From: Paenibacillus sp. VTT E-133291
GTDB lineage: Bacteria > Bacillota > Bacilli > Paenibacillales > Paenibacillaceae
Assembly: GCF_002264395.1 (NCBI RefSeq)
Contig: NZ_NFVA01000011.1
Coordinates: forward strand, 33,238-97,237
DNA length: 64,000 nt
Reading direction: 5' to 3'
This document shows, piece by piece, positions 24,997-32,895 of the stretch (position 1 is its first letter; each line of letters begins with the position of its first letter). A program made the translations under genes and the position numbers. The notes beneath the pieces are model-generated. The model saw only the letters and a program-made list of their open reading frames with translations, ran no database searches and was not told the DNA's origin.

Positions 24997-25172
24997 TTGT
25001 ACAATAGAAATCACTATTCTCGCTCATTAACTACCATATACTGTACTTTGTGCAATCAAACTACGGGAAATGTGCTATAATGGGCAATTTTCATTGGATC
25101 GATTGTACAAAATACAACAGAAGTATCATTCAGCTCGATTTAAATAAGTTCTGTTGCACAAAATACAATGGC
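24997..25172. repeat. Four spaced copies of a TTGTACAATA/TTGCACAAAATACAA motif
   Basis: Copies begin at 24997 (TTGTACAATAGAA), 25048 (TTGTGCAATCAAA), 25103 (TTGTACAAAATACAACAGAA) and 25154 (TTGCACAAAATACAATGGC). The spacings are 51, 55 and 51 nt. The last two share ACAAAATACAA exactly. The repeats are too short and diverged for CRISPR, and the regular spacing suggests a dispersed repeat family or an array of protein-binding sites. Confidence 0.55.
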
Positions 25173-25214
25173 TAAGAACGATAATCTTAGAAGCCTATGC
25201 TCAAATCTGAACGA

Positions 25215-25243
25215 TTGACAGAAAAGTGTATTACACGTATAGT
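25215..25243 (+). promoter_or_regulatory. Promoter with internal GntR-type operator
   Basis: TTGACA (25215-25220), a 17-nt spacer, and TATAGT (25238-25243). Inside the spacer is the palindrome GTGTA-T-TACAC (25226-25236), well placed for autorepression by the GntR regulator that follows. Confidence 0.72.
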
Positions 25244-25301
25244 ACATAAATAAGATGTATGAACCACTTAGTACACACACTTAGTATATGGAGTTGGTTG
25301 T

Positions 25302-25718
25302 ATGACAAAAGAACAAAAATCAGGTGTCAGCTTTAATATTCGAGAGCCGGTATATATTCAAGTTGTCCGTTACTTTAAAGAACAGATTGCTACAGGGCAA
25401 ATCGGAGCAGGAGATAAGATTCCTTCACGGCGTGAACTGGCATCCGTAATGAAGATTAATGCGAACACGGCGCAGAAGGCGTATAAGGAAATGGAGGAAC
25501 AGGGTTTGATCGTAACAGAAGGAAATTCCCCGAGCCGAATTACACAGGATCAGCAGATCCTAAGCTCGATTCGTGCTGAATTAATCGAAAGTGCAGTGGA
25601 TATATTCATCGGTTCCATTCAGAATATTCAAATTCCAGTTGAAGAACTGGTAGAGATCATAAAGACAAAATATACATCGGAGCGAAAGTTATCTCCAGAG
25701 GGTGGTGACACAAGATGA
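25302..25718 (+). CDS. GntR family regulator, YtrA subfamily
   Basis: A 138-residue repressor. The winged HTH occupies residues 12-80: PVYIQVVRYFKEQIATGQIGAGDKIPSRRELASVMKINANTAQKAYKEMEEQGLI. A short C-terminal dimerisation helix region replaces the large effector domain, as in the YtrA group. Such regulators repress adjacent ABC transporters and respond to cell-envelope antibiotics. It overlaps the ABC ATPase start by 4 nt and is preceded by a consensus promoter with an internal palindrome. Confidence 0.87.
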   Translation: MTKEQKSGVSFNIREPVYIQVVRYFKEQIATGQIGAGDKIPSRRELASVMKINANTAQKAYKEMEEQGLIVTEGNSPSRITQDQQILSSIRAELIESAVDIFIGSIQNIQIPVEELVEIIKTKYTSERKLSPEGGDTR

Positions 25719-26401
25719 TCCAAGTGAATCAGATGGTGAAGAATTATGGATTCAAGAAGGTCCTAAATGGCGTTAGCTTCACAGCTGCCAAGGGAGAGAT
25801 TACCTGCCTGATCGGAATCAATGGTGCCGGGAAGTCGACGGTGCTGAAGTCCATCATGGGACTGACACCATACAAAGGTGAAGTTTTAATCGATAATGCG
25901 TCACTAACACCTGCGATGTATGAGAAAATCACCTTCATTCCAGATTCGTTAACGATGCCCTCCAATATGCGAATTGCTGATTGCTTGAGCTTTATGGCTG
26001 ACTTTTATAGGAATTGGAACGCTGAACGTGCAGAGGAAATGCTTAAGTTCTTCCAACTGAGCTCTTCAGATCGCGTATCCTCATTGTCTAAGGGGATGGC
26101 TGCGAAGTTAAATTTGTTGCTCGGACTTGCCTTGGAATGTGATTACATCCTAATGGACGAACCGTTCTCGGGGATTGATATGTTCAGCCGCGAGCAAATA
26201 ACTGATGTATTCACGAGCGAATTGATAGAGAATCGTGGTGTGATTATCACAACTCATGAAATTAACGATATTGAGCATTTAATTGATAAAGTAGTCTTAC
26301 TGCAGTATGGGAAGGTAGAACGTGAATTCTACTGTGAAGAAGTTCGCGAGCAGGAAGGTAAGTCCATTACGGACGTAATGAGAGAGGTGTACATGAAATG
26401 A
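25715..26401 (+). CDS. ABC transporter ATP-binding protein (YtrB/E-like)
   Basis: A 228-residue ATPase with Walker A GINGAGKSTVLK (about 37-48), Walker B YILMDEPFSGID and H-loop IITTHE. The signature is degenerate, LSKGMAAKLN instead of LSGGQ, a form common in this ABC-2 subgroup. It pairs with the permease that follows. It overlaps both neighbours by 4 nt, so the three genes are translationally coupled. The likely role is export or sensing of an envelope-active compound (inference). Confidence 0.86.
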   Translation: MIQVNQMVKNYGFKKVLNGVSFTAAKGEITCLIGINGAGKSTVLKSIMGLTPYKGEVLIDNASLTPAMYEKITFIPDSLTMPSNMRIADCLSFMADFYRNWNAERAEEMLKFFQLSSSDRVSSLSKGMAAKLNLLLGLALECDYILMDEPFSGIDMFSREQITDVFTSELIENRGVIITTHEINDIEHLIDKVVLLQYGKVEREFYCEEVREQEGKSITDVMREVYMK

Positions 26402-27243
26402 GAGCTTTTGTGAAGCTATTGAATTTTGAAATGAACCGATTTGCCAAAATATATATTGGACTCATGGTGCTGACAGTCGCCTTGCAACTTGTAGCCGTCA
26501 CCATTGGTGCTAATCATTGGCTTGATTCTGCCAATGAAACAATAAGAGTGAATCAATGGACGCTTGAGCAATATCACAATGTGAAAGGATATATTCAGCT
26601 AAACAGTATGATGTATGCTCGCTATAATGGATTGTTATATTTCGGACCCATATTTTTGAGCATAACAGTGTTGCTAATATATAGCTGCTTCATCTGGTAC
26701 CGTGACTGGAGAGGTAAAAATACGGTAGTATATCGTCTGCTCACGTTGCCATCCAATCGGGCGAATTTATATTTTGCCAAACTGGTTACGATCTTGCTAT
26801 TCGCATTTGGACTTGTCGCCCTGCAAATTATCCTTGTTCCACTGGAGCGTTTGATAGCACAGTCGATCCTTCCTGCTGAATTATATCGGAACATCTCGAT
26901 ATTTGATTATTTGAAGTATCCTACTGTACTTAAAGTTCTGGTTCCGCCCTACTTTTCTGAGTTTTTACTATACTATGGACTGGGCATTACGGGCTTGATC
27001 GTCTTGTTCACAGCGATTCTAATGGAGCGAAGCTACAGACTGAAAGGGATGGGCTTTATCGTACTATACTTAGCGATTCTGGCTGGATTGGCCTCAATAC
27101 CCTATCGCATGGGTTATAGCAGATACGATAGCTACTTCTATCCAAGAGAAATTATAGGCGTTTGTCTCGGACTAATAGTGATCATTGTTGGAGGTTCGCT
27201 TTGGTACAGCTTGTATCTATTGCGTAAGAAAATATCGGTATAA
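26398..27243 (+). CDS. ABC transporter permease subunit
   Basis: A 281-residue ABC-2 type membrane protein with about six hydrophobic segments: near residues 18-36, 82-102, 123-145, 182-205, 215-235 and 251-273. Between TM1 and TM2 lies a roughly 45-residue hydrophilic loop. Sequence conservation is low, as is usual for such permeases. It is assigned by context, overlapping the ATPase by 4 nt (ATGA). Confidence 0.75.
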   Translation: MRAFVKLLNFEMNRFAKIYIGLMVLTVALQLVAVTIGANHWLDSANETIRVNQWTLEQYHNVKGYIQLNSMMYARYNGLLYFGPIFLSITVLLIYSCFIWYRDWRGKNTVVYRLLTLPSNRANLYFAKLVTILLFAFGLVALQIILVPLERLIAQSILPAELYRNISIFDYLKYPTVLKVLVPPYFSEFLLYYGLGITGLIVLFTAILMERSYRLKGMGFIVLYLAILAGLASIPYRMGYSRYDSYFYPREIIGVCLGLIVIIVGGSLWYSLYLLRKKISV

Positions 27244-27267
27244 TAGAAGGGGTATGGAGGTTAAGGA

Positions 27268-28467
27268 ATGAGAAAATATATGCTTACCGCTGTTCTTGTA
27301 GTGTTCACGGTTGTTACAATCGGGACGTATTATGTACAGGCTTCACAAGAGACACCACCTATTTATAAGCTGACGACGGTTCAAGGGGATGCTTCCCTCG
27401 TTGAAGGTATAGCAGTATACGGAAATTACATGAGTAAGGATAATGTTTTTGGTATCAAACGAGCTTATATCACTACAAAAGGTACAGATTATCCAGATGA
27501 AAAGTCTGCGACAAGCCAAAGCTTAAATCAAAGACCAATGAAAACGCAAATGGATCAGTGGATTGAAGTGCATCGTCAGTTCATGCGCGGTAAGACAAAC
27601 ACATCTGGTTTCTATGAGAATGAGGAAATGCTTGCTTATGTTAATGCGACAGTAGATACGAAGCGATCAAATGATTCATCAGCGAAGAGAAATGCAAAGC
27701 TTAGTATTTCTGTACTCAACAAGCAGAAGAACAATACGTTTGAAATCACATCCGATATCAATGTAGATTATGATGTTTCAGATATTTATGTTCAAAATGT
27801 ACAGCTTGTTGATCAGCAGCTTGTTGCTATGGTGTTTATGAATCACAGTGCCAAAGGCTATGTATCTGAACCGCAGATCCTCCGTGTCAATCTAACAACA
27901 AAAGAGATTAAGAATGAGCCGCTCGCGTTACCAGGTGGTAAATCTGTAGCAGCAGACGGGGATACTCAATACGCATGGTTAGCCAATCAAAATCTGGAGC
28001 ACACTGAGCAATGGATTTTAAGGATTAGTAGAGATAATCATAGAAAGGTATATCAAGTGGATGTTAAGACAGGACAAATCTCGCCGCTCGCATTCCAAGG
28101 GCATGAAATGTTATTGAATAATATTATGAATGCCTATGGACAGAAAATTTATTTCCTGCAAAAAGCTGTATCGAGTAAGGAAAATATAGGATTCACAGTT
28201 ATTTCTTACGATCTTGTGAGTAAAGAATATGAGACTACTCTGAAGAATACAAATATAGATTTAAGTGAAAACATTACCTATGCTTTTAAACAAGACCATC
28301 TCTATATTATGGGTTATAAGAATTTCAAAGGTAATCGTCTATATGTATTTAATTTGACAAGCGGTAACCTTGAGTACGAAGGAAAAGCAATATCAACAGA
28401 GGCCGCAAATCAGGCTGAAGATGAAGCTAACATGGATTTGAATTTTATCGATCTCGGTCAGTTCTAG
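27268..28467 (+). CDS. Exported protein of unknown function, fourth gene of the GntR-ABC operon
   Basis: A 399-residue protein with a signal peptide or anchor (about residues 1-25, MRKYMLTAVLVVFTVV..YYVQA) and a long extracytoplasmic part rich in beta-strand, with repeats of the type VQLVDQQLVAMVF, TTKEIKNEPLALPGG and VDVKTGQISPL. It resembles a beta-propeller or lipoprotein-like sensor, but I see no named domain. It lies 24 nt after the permease with AAGGGGTATGGAGG nearby. A role in presenting the ABC substrate outside the cell is a guess from context. Confidence 0.6.
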   Translation: MRKYMLTAVLVVFTVVTIGTYYVQASQETPPIYKLTTVQGDASLVEGIAVYGNYMSKDNVFGIKRAYITTKGTDYPDEKSATSQSLNQRPMKTQMDQWIEVHRQFMRGKTNTSGFYENEEMLAYVNATVDTKRSNDSSAKRNAKLSISVLNKQKNNTFEITSDINVDYDVSDIYVQNVQLVDQQLVAMVFMNHSAKGYVSEPQILRVNLTTKEIKNEPLALPGGKSVAADGDTQYAWLANQNLEHTEQWILRISRDNHRKVYQVDVKTGQISPLAFQGHEMLLNNIMNAYGQKIYFLQKAVSSKENIGFTVISYDLVSKEYETTLKNTNIDLSENITYAFKQDHLYIMGYKNFKGNRLYVFNLTSGNLEYEGKAISTEAANQAEDEANMDLNFIDLGQF

Positions 28468-28535
28468 CATAATTTTTAGAATAGAAAATTAGATATAAAG
28501 AGACATAAAGAAACAAAAAGAGATATAAAAAGGAC

Positions 28536-28582
28536 AAAGGCCGAGCTAATGACTTCTAATAGTCAATTTCCTCGGCCTTTTA
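28536..28582 (+). terminator. Intrinsic terminator of the GntR-ABC operon
   Basis: AAAGGCCGAG pairs with CTCGGCCTTT, with TGAC/GTCA inside the loop, followed by T and an AT-rich stretch. Confidence 0.88.
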
Positions 28583-28624
28583 GTCGAGAAATATAAAACA
28601 GTCATTAAACACTATATTTCGATT

Positions 28625-28661
28625 AAAATATATTGTAAAACGATAAACTATATGTTAGATT
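28625..28661 (+). promoter_or_regulatory. Conserved promoter block, copy 1
   Basis: A 21-nt block (28625-28645, AAAATATATTGTAAAA then CGATA) is identical to 29539-29559 upstream of the paralogous cassette. It contains TTGTAA as -35 (28633-28638), and TAGATT (28656-28661) after 17 nt can serve as -10. Confidence 0.6.
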
Positions 28662-28694
28662 CAATTTTGAAAATAACTTTGTGAGGTGTGTTTT

Positions 28695-29177
28695 ATGAAA
28701 CTTGGATCAACGCTTTTTTTAAGGATCGCTGTTGTTCTTATTGGGCTTCCAGTTCTTGCCTTGTGTATAATTTTTGTGCCTGCGATTTCGAATTATGCGG
28801 CAGAATTATATCCCGATCAAACCTATATTAAATATCTCTTGTACATTGTTTTGTATGCATCGGCGATACCTTTTTATTTTGCATTATATCAAGCATTTAA
28901 ACTGTTAGGGTATATTGACAACAACAATGCGTTCTCAGAATTATCTGTAAAGATATTAAAAAACATCAGGAACTGTGCAATCTTAATCAGTGGAATTTAT
29001 GTAGTAGGATTGCCGCTTTTCTATCTCGTCGCGGAGAGAGATGATACCCCGGGGTTCTTTGTCATTGGGATGGTTGTGATTTTTGCTTCCATGGTGATTG
29101 CAGTGTTTGCTGCATTGCTCCAAAAGCTTTTGAAGGAAGCTATTGATATAAAATCAGAAAATGACTTAACAGTCTGA
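28695..29177 (+). CDS. DUF2975 family membrane protein, copy 1
   Basis: A 160-residue protein with four hydrophobic segments (about 9-30, 47-70, 98-120, 128-150). The block NAFSELSVKILKNIRNCAI between TM2 and TM3 and the C-terminal LLQKLLKEAIDIKSENDLTV are typical of DUF2975. Function is unknown; the family is nearly always followed by a small XRE regulator. The start is the ATG at 28695, 7 nt after GAGGTG. The XRE gene begins 10 nt after its stop. The pair is duplicated in tandem just downstream. Confidence 0.82.
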   Translation: MKLGSTLFLRIAVVLIGLPVLALCIIFVPAISNYAAELYPDQTYIKYLLYIVLYASAIPFYFALYQAFKLLGYIDNNNAFSELSVKILKNIRNCAILISGIYVVGLPLFYLVAERDDTPGFFVIGMVVIFASMVIAVFAALLQKLLKEAIDIKSENDLTV

Positions 29178-29187
29178 GGAGAAAACA

Positions 29188-29403
29188 ATGGCGATTATTA
29201 TTAATATTGACGTGATGCTGGCTAAAAGAAAAATGAGCGTGACCGAGCTTTCGGAGCGGGTTGGAATAACAATGGCTAACCTGTCTATATTGAAAAATGG
29301 AAAGGCGAAAGCGGTTCGATTATCAACATTAGAGGCGATCTGCAAGGCTTTGGATTGTCAGCCTGGCGATATTTTAGAATACAAAAGTGACGAGGAGACT
29401 TAA
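29188..29403 (+). CDS. XRE/Cro family helix-turn-helix regulator, copy 1
   Basis: A 71-residue single-domain repressor: IDVMLAKRKMSVTELSERVGITMANLSILKNGKAKAVRLSTLEAICKALDCQPGDILEY covers the five-helix XRE fold. This short type is the standard partner of DUF2975 membrane proteins. GAGGAG lies upstream of the ATG. It probably controls its own cassette, perhaps under the influence of the membrane partner (inference). Confidence 0.88.
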   Translation: MAIIINIDVMLAKRKMSVTELSERVGITMANLSILKNGKAKAVRLSTLEAICKALDCQPGDILEYKSDEET

Positions 29404-29538
29404 GAAATAAATGAACGGTAGAGGCAGGGCTCTTTTCTCAATCTTTATGAGGAGGGGGCCTTTTTGATGTGCAATGATTGGAGGTGGGAAATAAAAGGGG
29501 GTGATATATTAAAGATAAAAAATAATTGTAATACAATC

Positions 29539-29575
29539 AAAATATATTGTAAAACGATATATTATGTGCTAAATT
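29539..29575 (+). promoter_or_regulatory. Conserved promoter block, copy 2
   Basis: Identical over 21 nt (29539-29559) to copy 1. TTGTAA is at 29547-29552 and TAAATT (29570-29575) lies 17 nt later. The surrounding bases have diverged, so the block has been kept. Confidence 0.6.
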
Positions 29576-29609
29576 GAATCCAGATTATTAACTTTGTGAG
29601 GTGCAGTTT

Positions 29610-30083
29610 ATGAAACGAGAAACACTCTTTTTGAAGATAGTTGTAATTCTTATCGGACTCCCGGTTCTTGCTTTGTGTATTTTTTGGTTACCTACGATTC
29701 CTAACAAGGCAGCTGGAGAATATCCCGTATATTTAGTTTATCCCCTTCTTATAGGAGTTTATGTAACGGTGATAGCCTATTTCGTAGCTTTATATCAGGC
29801 ATTAAGACTTCTAAGCTACATTGACAAGAACAAAGCGTTCTCTGAACTATCTATTAAGGCTTTAAAAAATATAATTTACTGTGCAATCATCATCAGTATC
29901 TTATATGCGGCGGGTATGCCACTTATTTACGAAATGGCACAGGAAGCTGATGCACCAGGTCTAATTGTACTCGGACTTGTCATGACTTGTGCTCCAATTG
30001 TGATTGCGGTCTTTGCTGCTGTTCTTCAAAAGCTCTTGAAAAATGCCATAGAAATAAAATCAGAAAATGACTTAACAGTCTGA
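29610..30083 (+). CDS. DUF2975 family membrane protein, copy 2
   Basis: A 157-residue paralogue of the gene at 28695. Shared blocks are VILIGLPVLALCI, YIDKNKAFSELSIKALKNI, VIAVFAAVLQKLLKNAIEI and the identical tail KSENDLTV. The extracytoplasmic loops differ, for example LPTIPNKAAGEYPVYLVY against VPAISNYAAELYPDQTYI. That pattern would fit different ligands or partners. The ATG at 29610 follows GAGGTG. Confidence 0.82.
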   Translation: MKRETLFLKIVVILIGLPVLALCIFWLPTIPNKAAGEYPVYLVYPLLIGVYVTVIAYFVALYQALRLLSYIDKNKAFSELSIKALKNIIYCAIIISILYAAGMPLIYEMAQEADAPGLIVLGLVMTCAPIVIAVFAAVLQKLLKNAIEIKSENDLTV

Positions 30084-30093
30084 GGTGAAGATA

Positions 30094-30309
30094 ATGGCGA
30101 TTATTGTGAATATTGACGTGATGTTAGCTAAAAGAAAAATGAGCGTTACAGAGCTTACAGAAAGGGTTGGAATAACAATGGCCAATCTTTCTATATTGAA
30201 AAATGGAAAAGCAAAAGCGATTCGATTATCAACGTTTGATGCGATTTGTAAAGCTTTAGAATGTCAGCCTGGAGATATTTTAGAATACCTAATGGACGAA
30301 GATGCTTAA
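30094..30309 (+). CDS. XRE/Cro family helix-turn-helix regulator, copy 2
   Basis: A 71-residue paralogue of the gene at 29188. Only about ten residues differ, and the recognition region (GITMANLSILKNGKAKA) is identical. The two copies should therefore bind the same DNA site, which agrees with the identical promoter blocks. The ATG at 30094 follows GAGGTGA. It ends LMDEDA where copy 1 ends KSDEET. Confidence 0.87.
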   Translation: MAIIVNIDVMLAKRKMSVTELTERVGITMANLSILKNGKAKAIRLSTFDAICKALECQPGDILEYLMDEDA

Positions 30310-30376
30310 ATCGTAATGAGTAATTGACTCCGCAGATTAAAAAGATCAGCATTGCCTGGAAAGGAGAGAGAATCAT

Positions 30377-31150
30377 TTGAAATCAATAACGCAGCTTCTG
30401 CATTTTGGCTATCATCAGGCGATGAGTTGCATATTTCCTATTTCGATCTTTGGGACTTTAGCTCTTTCTAACTTAATAGATCTGCCTTACATATACCGAT
30501 ATGATGCCATTCTTATTATATTGCTTACCGTTCAATATCTTATGTACCGTACTGGATTAGAGACGCTAGATGAAATTAAAGTCATCTGTGTATTTCACAT
30601 TATAGGTTTGCTTCTGGAAATTTATAAGATAAGAATGGGGTCATGGTCGTACCCTGAACCCGGGCTAACCAAGGTGTTTGGAGTGCCACTGTATAGCGGG
30701 TTTATGTATGCGAGCGTCGCGAGCTATATGTGTCAAATTTGGCGTAGGCTGAAAATGGATATGACGGGTTGGCCGGGACTTGCTGCTGCGGGATCGCTCG
30801 GAGCAGCTATCTATCTTAACTTTTTCACGCATCACTTCATTCCTGATTTTCGCTGGTGGCTAAAGGGGCTTGTACTCATTGTTTTTTGGAAAACTTGGAT
30901 CATTTATCGGGTACGAAACACTACTTATCGGATGCCCTTGACACTGGCTTTTTTCTTAGTAGGTTTCTTTATCTGGTTAGCTGAGAATATCGCTACATTC
31001 TTTAATGCTTGGAAATATCCTGATCAGAATCAGGTATGGCATGTGGTTAGTGTTAGTAAGATCAGTTCATGGTTCCTTCTGGTCATTATTAGTGTCATTA
31101 TAGTTGCTCAGCTTAAACATGTTAAAGCTAACCGTAAAGCGAAAGAGTAG
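30377..31150 (+). CDS. DUF817 family integral membrane protein (YoaT-like)
   Basis: A 257-residue protein with about seven or eight membrane segments. Characteristic blocks are MGSWSYPEPGLTKVFGVPLYSGFMYASVASYMCQIWRR and WLAENIATFFNAWKYPDQNQVWHVVSVSKISSWFLL, which I recognise as DUF817/YoaT. Function is unknown. The start is TTG at 30377 after AAAGGAGAGAG. It stands alone after the XRE gene, without a clear terminator between them. Confidence 0.8.
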   Translation: MKSITQLLHFGYHQAMSCIFPISIFGTLALSNLIDLPYIYRYDAILIILLTVQYLMYRTGLETLDEIKVICVFHIIGLLLEIYKIRMGSWSYPEPGLTKVFGVPLYSGFMYASVASYMCQIWRRLKMDMTGWPGLAAAGSLGAAIYLNFFTHHFIPDFRWWLKGLVLIVFWKTWIIYRVRNTTYRMPLTLAFFLVGFFIWLAENIATFFNAWKYPDQNQVWHVVSVSKISSWFLLVIISVIIVAQLKHVKANRKAKE

Positions 31151-31217
31151 AGTATTGGCTTCAAAGGAAATAGTAGTACATGGAGTAAGAACAAATTAGT
31201 GTTGAGGAGGAGATGAG

Positions 31218-31622
31218 ATGGAATATACAGATTTAAAAGAATTGCAGGATGTATTTTTCTTTGGTCTAATAGAGCCAGAGGTAAATCAACTAAGGTTATC
31301 TTTTTGTAAAAGCAAAGTTAGTGATATAGCTGAGCCACTTATGGATGGTGAGAAAAACTCTCCCATAATACAAGTTGATTTTCACTCCTATATTGCATAT
31401 TCGATTAAAAATGAATTCTTTACTTCTTGGGATGATTACGAGGAATTTGACGGAAATACATTTAGGATTTATAAAAAATCAAGGTATCTTGATTTTATTT
31501 CTAATAGAATATTCGCATCAAAGGATTTTCCAAAACCATATAAGCACTATGGGATCTGTTGTATTGACCATGTCGTTGATATTATTTCAACATCGGAACC
31601 AGTTGTAAAGGAAATGAAATAG
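31218..31622 (+). CDS. Hypothetical protein
   Basis: A 134-residue soluble acidic protein that I do not recognise. It has no signal or membrane segment. Visible features are FFGLIEPEVNQLRLSF, IIQVDFHSYIAYSIKNEFFTSWDDYEEF, and a C-terminal HYGICCIDHVVDIISTSEP. The compact alpha/beta look and the FTSWDDYE motif recall small immunity-like proteins of polymorphic toxin loci, but no toxin gene is nearby, so this is only an impression. GAGGAGGAGATGAG precedes the ATG, so it is probably translated. Confidence 0.6.
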   Translation: MEYTDLKELQDVFFFGLIEPEVNQLRLSFCKSKVSDIAEPLMDGEKNSPIIQVDFHSYIAYSIKNEFFTSWDDYEEFDGNTFRIYKKSRYLDFISNRIFASKDFPKPYKHYGICCIDHVVDIISTSEPVVKEMK

Positions 31623-31736
31623 ATTTGAATATCTTTCAAATGCAACTTAAAAAGCCGATGGTGCACATTGATATGCTTGTCTTTTTTAACGATTAGAGTT
31701 ATTATGGATTTTCAAAGTCGTTAATGGAGGTGCTGA

Positions 31737-32135
31737 ATGAAATATTCCCAAGCGACAGACTATGCGCTTCATGCAATGCTTTATCTGGTGACGGCGGCGT
31801 CCGATAAGCCTGTAGGCGTTCAATTACTTGCTGAGAAGCTGGGTGTTTCGCAAACCTATCTGTCCAAAATGATGACCAAGCTAGTCAAGGCTGGATTGAT
31901 TCAATCTGCACCCGGTGCAAACGGTGGGTATCGTCTCCGACGGAAGTCCGAAGAGATCTCTTTTCTGGATATTATCCATGCGATCGAAGGGACTGCATCT
32001 TTGTTCGAATGTAGCCTGGATCACGGTAGCGAGTGCTTGATTCAACAGGTTGTGATTGACGCTGAAAGACAGATGGAGCAGTACTTGGAGAACAAGAAAA
32101 TTGCAGATTTGGCGAAAACAATGAAGACGGAGTAA
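31737..32135 (+). CDS. Rrf2 family transcriptional regulator
   Basis: A 132-residue winged-helix regulator. The family blocks are YALHAMLYLVTA, VQLLAEKLGVSQTYLSKMMTKLVKAGLIQSAPGANGGYRL, and ISFLDIIHAIEGTASLFEC. Fe-S members such as IscR and NsrR use three Cys residues in the loop after this; here only two are present (ECSLDHGSEC), so a standard [2Fe-2S] or [4Fe-4S] cluster is doubtful. It may belong to the YwnA-like cluster-free group. The ATG follows GGAGGTGC. Its target is unknown. Confidence 0.87.
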   Translation: MKYSQATDYALHAMLYLVTAASDKPVGVQLLAEKLGVSQTYLSKMMTKLVKAGLIQSAPGANGGYRLRRKSEEISFLDIIHAIEGTASLFECSLDHGSECLIQQVVIDAERQMEQYLENKKIADLAKTMKTE

Positions 32136-32209
32136 AGATCCGTTCTTTTTTGGAAACAATTAAAGATAATATAAATCTGTAATGACTTTAATATAAAGGG
32201 GATTGAAAT

Positions 32210-32839
32210 ATGACGGAATTCTGGGAATCAAGCTTTATAGAAAAACAAACAATGTGGGGATTTGAACCTACAGACTCTGCGATCGCCACTAAGGACTTTT
32301 TCCTTGAGAGGAATGTTAAAGACATATTGGTACCAGGGATTGGATATGGCAGAAATGCAAAGGTTTTTATTGAGAGTGGGATAAATGTAACGGGTATTGA
32401 GATTTCTCAAACAGCGATTGATTTGGCGAGAGAAAATGGACTTGATATTAGCATTTTTCATGGTTCAGTGAATGACATGCCTTATGATAATAACCTCTAT
32501 GAAGGAATATTTTGCCATGGTCTTATTCATTTGTTGAATAAAAATGAAAGAGAAAAGTTCATTAAGGATTGCTACAACCAGTTAAAGCCAGGTGGTTATA
32601 TGATTTTTACAACAGTTTCGAAAAAAGCGCCTATGTTTGGAAAAGGTACTCTATTGGATAAAAATTATTACGAGACAGATTATGGCGTAAAAATATTTTT
32701 TTATGAGGCTGAATCCATTACACAAGAGTTTGAAACCTATGGACTAGTTGAGTTCTCTGAAATTGACGAGCCCCACAAGGACATGATCAATAAACCGTCG
32801 ATAAACTTTTTAATGATAAAATGTAAGAAAGAACTATAG
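32210..32839 (+). CDS. Class I SAM-dependent methyltransferase
   Basis: A 209-residue Rossmann-like methyltransferase. Motif I is ILVPGIGYGRNAKVF, the acidic end of strand 2 is VTGIEISQTAID, and motif IV is YEGIFCHGLIHLLN, followed by LKPGGYMIFTTVS. It resembles TehB-like or thiopurine-type small-molecule methyltransferases. The ATG follows AAAGGGGATTG. The substrate is unknown. Confidence 0.8.
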   Translation: MTEFWESSFIEKQTMWGFEPTDSAIATKDFFLERNVKDILVPGIGYGRNAKVFIESGINVTGIEISQTAIDLARENGLDISIFHGSVNDMPYDNNLYEGIFCHGLIHLLNKNEREKFIKDCYNQLKPGGYMIFTTVSKKAPMFGKGTLLDKNYYETDYGVKIFFYEAESITQEFETYGLVEFSEIDEPHKDMINKPSINFLMIKCKKEL

Positions 32840-32895
32840 AAAAATTTGGACGTATCGAAGATTATATATCTCAAAAGAAAGCAGGTGTTATGTAG

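Larger units (their letters stand above)
24823..25301. other. Intergenic region: terminator, spaced repeats and a GntR-type promoter
   Basis: No gene seen in 479 nt. It contains a terminator hairpin near 24903, four copies of a TTGTACAA/TTGCACAA-type motif about 51-55 nt apart (24997-25172), and a consensus promoter with an internal palindrome (25215-25243). Each is listed separately. Confidence 0.7.

Noticed and set aside
24997..25172. CRISPR array
   Set aside because: The repeat units are short and diverged, there are only four, and no cas genes are present.
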